Positions 1 to 7,176 of a DNA stretch of 8,335 bases are shown piece after piece. A program made the position numbers and the translations under genes. The stretch is taken from positions 1 to 8,335 of the forward strand of contig JAMCRH010000217.1 of the NCBI GenBank assembly GCA_023380515.1, read 5' to 3'. This DNA comes from Gammaproteobacteria bacterium. GTDB lineage: Bacteria; Pseudomonadota; Gammaproteobacteria; Enterobacterales; Alteromonadaceae. The notes beneath the pieces were generated by a model. The model worked only from the letters and a program-made list of their open reading frames with translations. It did not search any database and was not told where the DNA came from. The stretch's first letter is position 1, and every line of letters starts with the position of its first letter.

Positions 1-1
1 A

Positions 2-1393
2 ATTGGTTCACCACACCGCTTTATTCGCCGCCGTTCCGACGGCCGGGTAATTGAAATGGTCGGTAACCCCTTGCCCAATGGCGGCTTTGTTACCAGTTTT
101 ACTGACGTCACCGAACATATTGAAACCCAACAAGCGCTTGAGGATGCCAATATCGACCTCGAAGCCCGGATTCGCAGTCGCACCGATGAAGTGCGCGAAA
201 TTAACCGCGAGTTGACCGAAGAGATCGATCGCCGGCGCGAAATTGAAGTCGCGCTGCAAGCTGCTAAAGCCGAAGCAGAAAATGCCAACGCCAGTAAAAC
301 GCGGTTTTTAGCGCTGGCCAGCCACGACATCTTGCAGCCGCTCAACGCTGCTCGCTTGTATTTATCGGCGGTCGACCACGAACGCCTCGACGGCAAGAAT
401 CAAGGCTTGATTCACAAAGTCGACAATGCGCTTGATTCCACCGAGCACCTGCTGTCGGCCTTGTTATCGATTGCCAAAATGGAACAAGGCGCCATGCAAC
501 CACAACTCAAGCATATCGACCTGAATACGATTTTGGGGCCGTTAGTGCCTGAATATGCGGTTTTGGCTGAACAACGCGACCTACAATTTAAAGCGCGGTT
601 GCGCAACCTAACCGTGTATACCGATCCCACTTACTTGCGGCGAATTGTGCAGAATTTTCTGTCAAATGCAGTGAAATACACCGAATGTGGGAGAGTCTTG
701 CTGACTGTGCGCAAGCGCGGCGAACATGCCGAACTCGCTGTCTGGGACACAGGTCCAGGCATTCCGGAACAAAAGCATGAGGAAGTGTTTGAGGCCTTTA
801 TTCGTCTGCATCAAGGCTCGATTAGTGGCGTCGGTTTAGGTCTCAGCGTAGCCAAACGCATGGCCGAGCAGCTAAATTGCCCATTGGAGATTAAATCAGC
901 TCTCGGCCAAGGTAGCCGCTTTTCCGTCCTCGTACCGCTTGGCTCAGCAGCCATGGTCATTCCGCGGGTGCGACCAGAGCGCTCGAATCAGGCCTACGAC
1001 GGCTTGAAGATCTTGTGCGTGGACGACGACCCCGAGAACCTCAAAGCGCTCGAAGCCCTATTGCATAAGTGGGACTGCCATCCGATTCAGTTCACTACAC
1101 CGCAAGACGCACTGACGTGGGCCGAGCAAAATCCAGCACCCGACGGTGTCTTGCTCGATTATCAACTTGCCGAACACGGCGACGGCCTAACCTTGTGGCA
1201 AGAGCTTTGCAAAATATGGCCGAGCCTCGTGCCAGGCGCTCTGGTGACCGCGGTGCGTGATCCTGACTTAAAAGCCGAAACACGTAAACTCGGGCTACAG
1301 TTTTTAGCCAAGCCCGTGAAGCCCGCGCAACTCAAAGCACTGATGCAACACATGCAGCGACACAAGGAAACCCAATCATGTTCCGGCTCCTGA
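2..1393 (+). CDS. Hybrid sensor histidine kinase/response regulator, CrbS/MxtR- or NahK-like, 5' truncated
   Basis: This is the C-terminal 463 residues of a hybrid kinase. The frame is open to the left edge of the window, so the Met at 56 is internal. The first residues (HRFIRRRSDGR, then GNPLPNGGFVTSFTDVTE) are the end of a PAS_7-type sensor domain. A charged coiled coil follows (about nt 116-300). Next come HisKA with phosphoacceptor His in ASHDILQPLNAAR (codon 323-325), the HATPase_c N-box NFLSNAVKYT (nt 653-682), G1 box DTGPGIP (nt 746-766) and G2 box GVGLGLS (nt 827-847). A C-terminal receiver has acidic residues DDD (nt 1022-1030), phosphoacceptor Asp in LLDYQL (codon 1157-1159) and Lys in AKPVKP. 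All catalytic elements look intact. It overlaps the next gene, a LuxR-type regulator, by 16 bp, so the two are very likely a cognate pair. That pairing resembles CrbS-CrbR/MxtR-ErdR, where CrbS has an N-terminal SLC5 transporter domain. Whether that domain exists here is outside the window; a soluble ErcS/NahK-type kinase is the alternative. Confidence 0.9.
   Translation: MGSPHRFIRRRSDGRVIEMVGNPLPNGGFVTSFTDVTEHIETQQALEDANIDLEARIRSRTDEVREINRELTEEIDRRREIEVALQAAKAEAENANASKTRFLALASHDILQPLNAARLYLSAVDHERLDGKNQGLIHKVDNALDSTEHLLSALLSIAKMEQGAMQPQLKHIDLNTILGPLVPEYAVLAEQRDLQFKARLRNLTVYTDPTYLRRIVQNFLSNAVKYTECGRVLLTVRKRGEHAELAVWDTGPGIPEQKHEEVFEAFIRLHQGSISGVGLGLSVAKRMAEQLNCPLEIKSALGQGSRFSVLVPLGSAAMVIPRVRPERSNQAYDGLKILCVDDDPENLKALEALLHKWDCHPIQFTTPQDALTWAEQNPAPDGVLLDYQLAEHGDGLTLWQELCKIWPSLVPGALVTAVRDPDLKAETRKLGLQFLAKPVKPAQLKALMQHMQRHKETQSCSGS
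1364..1369 (+). promoter_or_regulatory. Ribosome binding site of the LuxR-type regulator, inside the kinase gene
   Basis: AAGGAA lies 8 nt upstream of the ATG at 1378, within the last codons of the upstream kinase. It supports the ATG at 1378 as the true start and implies translational coupling of the kinase and regulator. Confidence 0.7.
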
Positions 1394-2085
1394 TCGCTGA
1401 CGATCATCCGTTGTATCGCGATGCCCTCGTCGATGTTGTTCAGCAGTATTTGCCTGAAACGACCTTACTCAGTGCGGCGAACTTGAATGAGGTCTTTACG
1501 CTCTTAGCAAACGAGGCAGCTGTCGACAACGTAGCGAGTGTCGACAGCCGCGTGAATATCGATTTAGTCCTTCTTGATCTGAATATGCCGGGCATGAACG
1601 GTTTAGATGGCGTTTCACAGCTGCTCAATCAATACCCCACTTTGGCGGTGGCGATGCTCTCGGCCGAAGACGATAAACACGTTGTCCTCGAAGCCATGGC
1701 CTTAGGATGCATTGGCTACATTTCCAAAGCTAGTGAGCGCGCTGATTTAGCCCACGCCATCGAACAAATTCTTGCGGGAAATATCTATTTGCCCGCCGAG
1801 AGCTTCCGCACCACCAACACCAAGGCACCGTCGCTGACAGTCAAGCAATCAGCAGCCGAGTCAACAAACGTTTCACTTGCGGACCTTACCAAACAACAAA
1901 TTCGTGTTTTACGTGAAATGGTGAATGGTGCATCGAATAAGCAAATTGCCTTTAACCTGCACATTAGCGAAGCAACCGTAAAGTCTCATGTATCCGCCAT
2001 TTTCAGAAAACTCGAAGTCAGCAACCGCGTGCAAGCGATTTTGAAAGCCAAGTCTGCAGACTTTTCCGCCTATTTAACGAGTTAA
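1378..2085 (+). CDS. LuxR/NarL-family DNA-binding response regulator, CrbR/ErdR-like
   Basis: This 235-residue protein is a two-domain transcription regulator. The N-terminal receiver has the acidic pair in LLIADDHPLYRDAL (D8, D9), phosphoacceptor D67 in LVLLDLNMPGMNG, switch residue S95 in AMLSAED and K117 in GYISKAS. A linker (about 140-165) leads to a LuxR-type HTH at about 168-225, with LTKQQIRVLREMVNG, NKQIAFNLHISEATVKSH and a recognition helix around 198-212. Its start overlaps the hybrid kinase gene by 16 bp, so the kinase is the likely phosphodonor. In related bacteria, ErdR/CrbR-type regulators next to such kinases control acetate and ethanol use, including acs; assigning this role here is inference. 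The receiver is about ten residues longer than usual between the acidic pair and D67. The extra DNA carries a perfect inverted repeat (1519-1548). The gene ends in a 4 bp tail-to-tail overlap with the opposing kinase gene. Confidence 0.93.
   Translation: MFRLLIADDHPLYRDALVDVVQQYLPETTLLSAANLNEVFTLLANEAAVDNVASVDSRVNIDLVLLDLNMPGMNGLDGVSQLLNQYPTLAVAMLSAEDDKHVVLEAMALGCIGYISKASERADLAHAIEQILAGNIYLPAESFRTTNTKAPSLTVKQSAAESTNVSLADLTKQQIRVLREMVNGASNKQIAFNLHISEATVKSHVSAIFRKLEVSNRVQAILKAKSADFSAYLTS
1519..1548. repeat. Perfect 10-bp inverted repeat with 10-nt loop inside the regulator gene
   Basis: The arms GCTGTCGACA (1519-1528) and TGTCGACAGC (1539-1548) are exact reverse complements around the loop ACGTAGCGAG. 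Each arm contains the palindrome TGTCGACA. The repeat encodes AAVDNVASVDSR, in the stretch that makes this receiver longer than typical NarL-family receivers. It could form a stable RNA hairpin, be a protein-binding site, or be the remnant of a small duplication or insertion. Confidence 0.85.
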
Positions 2086-4307
2086 GCGGGTGAACGACGA
2101 TTTAAGTAAGCCCGCAACGTCATGCGTAATTTCAGTGGCCGTACCGGCTTATGCAACAAGTCAACGCCGAGTTCTCGCGCTTGCTCTTGCAGCTCTTGGC
2201 TGTGATTCGCAGTTAATAAAAGCACACCGGGATTAGACGATGGCTTTCGGGTTTGCAGCAATTTTTCTATCACGTCCGTGCCCAGATCGGCGCCTAAGTG
2301 ATAGTCGACAATGATCGCGTATAACTCACGATCGCGCCAGTACTGCTGTGCTTTCAGTTGCTCATGACTTTGCACCGACACCACTGTGTAACCCCATCCA
2401 GGAAGAATACTTTCCAGTGCCTGACAAATCGCCGGATCATTGTCGATTACCCCAATCAAGCCGCTTTCACGCAACGGTGTTGCCTTCGCAAACGGTTGGG
2501 CTGACGCCACTCGCGCCCAAGATTGTAGCTCCGCTGATTCGCGTTCTGGGAAGTCCGCGCGCCGATTTTCTAGATTCCGTTCTGACTGACGTTCCGAATG
2601 CTGTTCCAAGTGACGTGGCACCTTGATCGAAAACATCGACCCTCGCCCAAGCGTCGATTCAACGCCAATGGCATGATCAAGCAGGTGTGCTAGCCGTTCG
2701 ACAATTGCTAGTCCTAATCCTAAGCCACCGGCATGATCCTGCTCCGCTGCGGGTAGTCGATGAAACTCACGAAAAATTGCTTGGCGCTGATCGGCGGCGA
2801 TGCCCGGCCCAGTATCGATCACTTGAATTTCAATTTGATCACCACGCCGCCGACAACCCAACAACACCTCGCCGCCTGTTGGCGTGTAGCGATAAGCATT
2901 ACTAATAAAGTTACGCAAAATTCGCGTCAGCAAGGAACTGTCTGTGACAATCCAGTCACGACTCGATTGCAAGCGCAAGCGAATCCCTTTGCTTGCCAGC
3001 ATCGCCTCGGCTTCATCGGCGAGCGGTGTTAATACCGCATCCACAGCAACGTGTTCCACTTGGGCTACAAGCGCGCCAGCATCTAGCTTCGAAAGGTCAA
3101 CAAGCGTTCGCAGTAAATCGCCAACGTCATCGAGCGAGCGCGCTGCCTTTTGAGCCAGTCCCTGCAACTCAGGCGTTAATGGTTGATCAAGCATCGCCCC
3201 ATTAAACAGTCGCGCAGCGTTAAGTGGCTGCAAAACATCATGACTCACGGCGGCAAGGAACTGTGACTTCGATGCATTCGCGCGTTCGGCTTCATTCTTG
3301 GCTTGGCTGAGCGCCGCTGTCCGCTCTTGAACGCGTTTTTCTAGCAAAATATTGGCTTGGCGCAACGCCTCTGATGTGCGCTTGCGTTCGGTGATATCGC
3401 GGTTTAGCACAAAAAACCCCAAGACTTCCCCCGCGCCATTGCGATTCGGTACATATGACTTAAGCAAATGTCGAGCAGTCCCTTGAATATTGCTTTCGGT
3501 AATTTCAAAGACGACATTCTCGCCGCGCAAGACGTCGATAATATAGGGTTGTAGTCGCTGATAACCGTCTTCACCGTGAATCTCGGTAATGTGGCGCTGG
3601 AGAATTTGTTGTCCCGGCTGCAGGTAGAACTCGGCGTAGCCACGATTAACGAATTCATACACACCGTTGGCTGAGAGGTAGGCAATCATCGCCGGCACAT
3701 TATCGGTAATTGCCCGCAGCCAGCGCTCACTTTCCGCCAATGTTGCCGCATAAGCGACATGGGTAGAGATGTCGGTTACCGCGAGCACGTAGCCGCCGTC
3801 AGGTAATGAATGGCGTTCAGCGGTCACCGTTCGGCCATCGTTCAACCGCTGTTCACTGCGGGTTTGCGTGAAAATCTCTTGGGGATGCGACAAATCGCTG
3901 TGCATTAAGCTCGCTTGAAAGTCGACTGTGGGTGTTAGTTGTCGGCGACGAAGTCCAGTCAGCTCGAGCAACTTAGCATTCCAGACCTCTAGTTGCCCCT
4001 GACCATTGACCAAGGCAACCCCCTGCGACAGGTTGTCGATCGTGTTCTGCAACAGCAACATTTTTTCGGCAAGTGCTTTCTGCTTGCTAACATCAGCACT
4101 ATGCTTCAATTCGCGTGTGCGTTCGCGCACTTGTTCCGCCAACACAGCGGCATGTTGAAAGGCAGTAAAAGGTGAATGCAGACCATTTAATTGCGACGAA
4201 CCGCCTTGCTCAATACGCTGCATTAAGGCTTGGTTAATCAGTTCGAGCCGGGCAATTTTTGCGGCTTGGTCCGCGAGTTGTTGTCGCAGTTCTGCTTCAG
4301 ACGCCAT
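2082..4307 (-). CDS. nahK: NahK-like soluble hybrid sensor histidine kinase (NosP-associated)
   Basis: This 741-residue cytoplasmic kinase has no transmembrane segment that I can see. In order it has an N-terminal coiled coil (about 1-35), a PAS_7-like domain (about 90-185, ending GGYVLAVTDIS), a second PAS domain with a TERKR-type end (about 195-310), a coiled-coil linker, and HisKA with His356 in VSHDVLQPLNAARLF. HATPase_c follows, with N-box NFISNAYRYT (466-475), G1 DTGPGIA (498-504) and G2 GGLGLGLA (527-534). A charged linker (about 570-600) precedes a receiver with IDNDPAI, phosphoacceptor Asp668 in IIVDYHLG and Lys720 in LLHKPVRP. In Pseudomonas aeruginosa, NahK is co-transcribed with nosP, is inhibited by NO-bound NosP and acts through HptB in biofilm control; the same role here is inference from synteny. 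I chose the ATG at 4307, which has GAGGTGAGG before it and overlaps the nosP end by 11 bp. A TTG at 4322 is a weaker alternative (746 aa). No Hpt partner is encoded in the window. Confidence 0.92.
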   Translation of the reverse strand: MASEAELRQQLADQAAKIARLELINQALMQRIEQGGSSQLNGLHSPFTAFQHAAVLAEQVRERTRELKHSADVSKQKALAEKMLLLQNTIDNLSQGVALVNGQGQLEVWNAKLLELTGLRRRQLTPTVDFQASLMHSDLSHPQEIFTQTRSEQRLNDGRTVTAERHSLPDGGYVLAVTDISTHVAYAATLAESERWLRAITDNVPAMIAYLSANGVYEFVNRGYAEFYLQPGQQILQRHITEIHGEDGYQRLQPYIIDVLRGENVVFEITESNIQGTARHLLKSYVPNRNGAGEVLGFFVLNRDITERKRTSEALRQANILLEKRVQERTAALSQAKNEAERANASKSQFLAAVSHDVLQPLNAARLFNGAMLDQPLTPELQGLAQKAARSLDDVGDLLRTLVDLSKLDAGALVAQVEHVAVDAVLTPLADEAEAMLASKGIRLRLQSSRDWIVTDSSLLTRILRNFISNAYRYTPTGGEVLLGCRRRGDQIEIQVIDTGPGIAADQRQAIFREFHRLPAAEQDHAGGLGLGLAIVERLAHLLDHAIGVESTLGRGSMFSIKVPRHLEQHSERQSERNLENRRADFPERESAELQSWARVASAQPFAKATPLRESGLIGVIDNDPAICQALESILPGWGYTVVSVQSHEQLKAQQYWRDRELYAIIVDYHLGADLGTDVIEKLLQTRKPSSNPGVLLLTANHSQELQEQARELGVDLLHKPVRPLKLRMTLRAYLNRRSPA

Positions 4308-5436
4308 CCTCACCTCGCCCAATCACTACCCCGGTAAAGGTCTGGTTAATGTGAATGCCATTAAAATGCTCGCCGTAGGTATTAAAACCGAGAACTTGAT
4401 GGCGCTGATAGAAGGCCGAGGCATCTGCAACCTCATTTCGCTGCTCACATTCCAAACGGCGTAACACACAATCACAGCCGATCGTCACTAAAGGCTCACC
4501 GATGCGTTGTTCAATCTCAGCAAACCGCTGTTCTAAGTCAGGCAAAATCGGTTGCGTTGCCATCGCCGTTAACACTGCACCTTCACCCACCGCACAATAG
4601 AAGGTTAAGCTTCCGTCCGGGTTAACCCGCTGAATCGAACGGACGAAATATTCATTGCCCATACGCACTGCTAAAGGGTGCATCGCAAAAACAGTCGCGT
4701 TGAGTTCCGCCACCGCGACACCCACATACTCTGCATAGGCTTCTGCCGCAGGCTCAGCGTTCAGTTCATAAACCGTGCGCGTGTCATCACTTGCCGCAGT
4801 GACAACGAATTTTTCCTCACGCGACTCCATATGGTGCGTACTAAATACCTCAAATGGCAGTTCCGCAGTAAAAATCAACAACACAGCTGCGTTGGTGTAG
4901 AAGCCACCGTTGAAATAAATATAAGTATCGGTCAATTGGTTATCATCACCCGCTGAGCCACCAAAATGAGGTATCTTACCCAACGCGGTTTGCAACGAAA
5001 AAAGTGCCAGTTCTTCTTGTGCCGATAAGCCATCGAACAGCGTAAAGGCAAAACTTTGCCGACGCTGCGCGCTGTACACGGGCTCGGATAACAATAAATC
5101 GTCGATCAGCTCCTGCGCGCGGAGTAAATCAAACTCTGTGAGGTTTTGAATTGGACCCACTGCAACGCGAAAATCACTCGCATGAAAGCCAAGCGCAACA
5201 ATGTGGCCGCGCGCATAGCCAGCTGGAGTCAGTTCACCGGCGGTCGTACAACCACTTTTCGGCACCTCTGGAAATTGCTGCTCCAATGCTGCTGCCAGCG
5301 CTGGGAGATCATATTCTGCCGAACAAAAAAACAGGATAAAGCCAAGTTCAGTATGGCCTAACTGAGCGGCTAATTCCTCGGCAGCGGTTGCCGCATCTTT
5401 TGCTGCCGACATGGCACTGACAATCGGTGTGTCCAT
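4297..5436 (-). CDS. nosP: NosP-type nitric oxide sensor, FIST N and C domain protein
   Basis: This 379-residue cytoplasmic protein spans both FIST domains. FIST_N features include LGFILFFCSAEYDL, the GCTTAGE motif (62-68) followed by a glycine- and hydrophobic-rich strand, and FDGLSAQEE then GGSAGDD (159-165). FIST_C features include VFAMHPLAVRMG (around 250-262), a GCDC motif (320-323) with another Cys in RRLECEQ, and the closing NTYGEHFNGIHINQT (352-366). NosP proteins bind haem and sense NO, and they are typically encoded with a histidine kinase or cyclic-di-GMP enzyme. Here the 3' end overlaps a NahK-like kinase by 11 bp, the arrangement seen in Pseudomonas and Vibrio. Conserved histidines are present, but I cannot assign the haem ligand from sequence alone. 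The start is uncertain. The ATG at 5436 has GGAAAA 7 nt upstream. An in-frame TTG at 5451 has AAGGT 9 nt upstream and would add five residues. Without the kinase neighbour it could only be called a FIST signal-transduction protein. Confidence 0.9.
   Translation of the reverse strand: MDTPIVSAMSAAKDAATAAEELAAQLGHTELGFILFFCSAEYDLPALAAALEQQFPEVPKSGCTTAGELTPAGYARGHIVALGFHASDFRVAVGPIQNLTEFDLLRAQELIDDLLLSEPVYSAQRRQSFAFTLFDGLSAQEELALFSLQTALGKIPHFGGSAGDDNQLTDTYIYFNGGFYTNAAVLLIFTAELPFEVFSTHHMESREEKFVVTAASDDTRTVYELNAEPAAEAYAEYVGVAVAELNATVFAMHPLAVRMGNEYFVRSIQRVNPDGSLTFYCAVGEGAVLTAMATQPILPDLEQRFAEIEQRIGEPLVTIGCDCVLRRLECEQRNEVADASAFYQRHQVLGFNTYGEHFNGIHINQTFTGVVIGRGEDGV
4308..4316 (-). promoter_or_regulatory. 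Ribosome binding site for the nahK-like gene within the 3' end of nosP
   Basis: Read on the minus strand, GAGGTGAGG directly precedes the ATG at 4307, with the AGG of GAGGT spaced about 5 nt. It lies in the last codons of nosP, whose stop is at 4299-4297. This supports the ATG over the upstream TTG and indicates translational coupling between the NO sensor and its kinase. Confidence 0.6.
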
Positions 5437-5493
5437 CGTGTATTTTTCCAAAACAAATTGACCTTAACTGCCATACTACCGTGAACGTCCGAT
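5437..5493 (-). promoter_or_regulatory. Leader and probable promoter region of the nosP-nahK operon
   Basis: Only about 60 bp lie between the exaC terminator and nosP. On the minus strand a TAGTAT box (plus-strand 5474-5479) could serve as a -10 element, but no convincing -35 accompanies it. The region also carries two candidate Shine-Dalgarno sequences, AAGGT (5461-5465) and GGAAAA (5444-5449), serving the TTG and ATG start candidates. A promoter is expected because a strong terminator precedes the operon, but the precise site is a guess. Confidence 0.3.
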
Positions 5494-5524
5494 GAAAAAA
5501 ACGGGAGCTTAGAGCTCCCGTTTT
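5494..5524 (-). terminator. Rho-independent terminator of exaC
   Basis: The stem is a perfect 12-bp inverted repeat: AAAACGGGAGCT at 5498-5509 and AGCTCCCGTTTT at 5513-5524, with a 3-nt loop. Read on the minus strand the hairpin is followed by a run of seven T. It starts 28 nt past the exaC stop codon and separates exaC from nosP. On the plus strand the trailing T run is only four, so termination there would be weaker and there is no obvious gene to serve. Confidence 0.93.
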
Positions 5525-5552
5525 GGACTATCTTTATGTTTCATCAATCCGC

Positions 5553-7073
5553 TTAGAAAAAGCCCATCGGGTTGGTGTCGTAACTCACCAACATGTTTTT
5601 GGTTTGTTGGTAATGCGACAACATCATCTTGTGGTTTTCGCGACCAACACCGGACTTCTTGTAACCACCAAAGGCCGCATGTGCTGGATAGTGGTGATAG
5701 CAGTTGGTCCACACTCGACCCGCTTGAATGCCCCGGCCCATGCGATAAGCACGGTTCATGTCACGGGTCCACAAACCTGCACCTAAGCCGAACTCAGAGT
5801 CGTTCGCGATCGCCAATGCGTCTGCTTCATCCTTAAAAGTCGTCACAGAAATGACCGGTCCAAAAATTTCTTCTTGGAATACACGCATACTGTTGTTGCC
5901 TTTAATCAAGGTTGGCTGAATGTAGTACCCATTCGCGAGGTCGTTGTCGAGCTGTTCCTTGTCACCACCCATGAGAATCTCTGCACCTTCACCGCGGCCG
6001 ATATCAAAGTAGCTCATTATCTTATCAAACTGTTGTTGCGATGCTTGCGCACCCACCATCACTTCAGTGTCGAGCGGGTTACCGCGTTTGATTTTCTTCG
6101 TGCGTTCAATGACTAATTCAATAAACTTGTCGTAGATACTTTCGTGGACTAACAAGCGTGACGGACAGGTACAGACTTCACCTTGGTTAAAGAACGCCAA
6201 GACGACCCCTTCAATACACTTCTCTAAATAGCTGTCTTCATAGTTAAAGACGTCTTCAAAGTAAATATTCGGTGACTTACCACCGAGCTCCACTGTTGAC
6301 GGAATAATATTTTCTGCTGCACATTTAAGAATATACGAACCCGTTGGCGTTGAGCCAGTGAAGGCGATTTTCTGAATACGCTTGCTCGTGGCTAAGGCTT
6401 CACCAGCTTCTTTACCAAAGCCATTGACGATGTTCAGCACGCCATCTGGGAGCAAATCACCGACTAATTCAATGAACTTGAGAATAGACCAAGGCGTTTG
6501 TTCCGCAGGCTTCAAGACAACACAGTTACCCGTTGCAAGAGCCGGTGCCAGTTTCCAAGCGGCCATGAGTAAAGGAAAGTTCCATGGGATAATTTGACCG
6601 ACTACACCGAGCGGTTCATGGTAGTGATACGCCACGGTATTTTGGTCGATTTCACCAATAGAGCCCTCTTGAGCACGAATCGTTCCAGCAAAATAACGGA
6701 AGTGGTCAATGGCCAGTGGCACGTCAGCATTCAAGGTTTCACGAACCGCCTTACCGTTGTCCCAGGTTTCTGCAACAGCGATTGACTCGAGGTTTGCTTC
6801 GAGACGGTCAGCGATTTTCAACAAGATATTGGAACGAGCAGTGACCGATGTTGTTGCCCAAGCGTCTTTGGCTGCATGCGCAGCGTCTAATGCTAAATCG
6901 ATATCTTCCGCTGTGGAGCGGGCGATTTTACAAAATGGTTTGCCGGTAACTGGCGATACGTTATCGAAATACTGGCCTTTAACTGGGGCAACCCACTTGC
7001 CACCGATATAATTTTCATACTGATCTTTGACAGTTACTTTCGAATCCGGATGACCGGGCTTTGCGTAACTCAT
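5553..7073 (-). CDS. exaC: NAD(P)-dependent (acet)aldehyde dehydrogenase, ExaC/AcoD/AldB type
   Basis: This cytoplasmic enzyme probably oxidises acetaldehyde (and other aldehydes) to acetate with NAD(P)+, as in ethanol or acetoin breakdown. Its 506 residues match the length I recall for ExaC of Pseudomonas. The ALDH fold is complete: [14 protein letters not shown] with Asn165, KPAEQTPW with Lys188 (cofactor binding), [17 protein letters not shown] with general base Glu262, and [13 protein letters not shown] with catalytic Cys301 (the first Cys). EEIFGPV (401-407), [20 protein letters not shown] and the C-terminal YDTNPMGFF are also present. The GEVCTCPSR version, in place of GQ.C.AGSR, is typical of the ExaC/AcoD/AldB branch. 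The start is set at the ATG 7073; the upstream in-frame GTG at 7082 lies inside the Shine-Dalgarno sequence. The gene is a single unit ended by a terminator. It neighbours NosP-NahK and a CrbR/ErdR-like pair, and ErdR-type systems control ethanol and acetate metabolism in pseudomonads. The exact substrate is not provable from sequence. Confidence 0.95.
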   Translation of the reverse strand: MSYAKPGHPDSKVTVKDQYENYIGGKWVAPVKGQYFDNVSPVTGKPFCKIARSTAEDIDLALDAAHAAKDAWATTSVTARSNILLKIADRLEANLESIAVAETWDNGKAVRETLNADVPLAIDHFRYFAGTIRAQEGSIGEIDQNTVAYHYHEPLGVVGQIIPWNFPLLMAAWKLAPALATGNCVVLKPAEQTPWSILKFIELVGDLLPDGVLNIVNGFGKEAGEALATSKRIQKIAFTGSTPTGSYILKCAAENIIPSTVELGGKSPNIYFEDVFNYEDSYLEKCIEGVVLAFFNQGEVCTCPSRLLVHESIYDKFIELVIERTKKIKRGNPLDTEVMVGAQASQQQFDKIMSYFDIGRGEGAEILMGGDKEQLDNDLANGYYIQPTLIKGNNSMRVFQEEIFGPVISVTTFKDEADALAIANDSEFGLGAGLWTRDMNRAYRMGRGIQAGRVWTNCYHHYPAHAAFGGYKKSGVGRENHKMMLSHYQQTKNMLVSYDTNPMGFF

Positions 7074-7079
7074 GGGGTT

Positions 7080-7086
7080 CACCTTT
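7080..7086 (-). promoter_or_regulatory. Ribosome binding site that decides the exaC start
   Basis: Minus-strand AAAGGTG ends 6 nt before the ATG at 7073. The alternative GTG start (7082-7080) overlaps this motif, so it should be the Shine-Dalgarno sequence and not a start codon. The resulting 506-residue length agrees with ExaC relatives. Confidence 0.75.
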
Positions 7087-7162
7087 GTGATTTCATTGTA
7101 TGATAATCTAGTACCTGTCCATGCTACGCCGCGACTGACGACAACGGCTATTCCTCATCAGC

Positions 7163-7176
7163 ATGAAAAAATTCAT
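7163..7176. repeat. Short inverted repeat in the selO leader
   Basis: ATGAA (7163-7167) and TTCAT (7172-7176) are reverse complements around AAAA. The repeat lies about 20 nt upstream of the selO start codon and could be an operator, a weak hairpin, or chance in an A-rich stretch. Confidence 0.35.

Noticed and set aside
56..58. ATG at 56 as the start of the first kinase
   Set aside because: The frame stays open to the window edge, and the 18 residues before it match the preceding part of the PAS_7-type domain. The Met is therefore internal.
1069..1407. Alternative-frame and antisense open frames of 62-81 residues
   Set aside because: They overlap the receiver domain of the first kinase, whose phosphorylation residues are intact. 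The alternative products look like composition artefacts.
2348..3205. Several plus-strand open frames of 69-92 residues
   Set aside because: All are antisense to the NahK-like kinase, which has intact catalytic boxes across this stretch. They are shadows of its coding frame.
6382..7011. Plus-strand open frames of 63-100 residues
   Set aside because: They are antisense to the well-conserved exaC gene and have no independent support.
7080..7082. GTG as the exaC start codon
   Set aside because: It falls inside the Shine-Dalgarno AAAGGTG that serves the ATG at 7073, and the ATG gives the length expected for the family.
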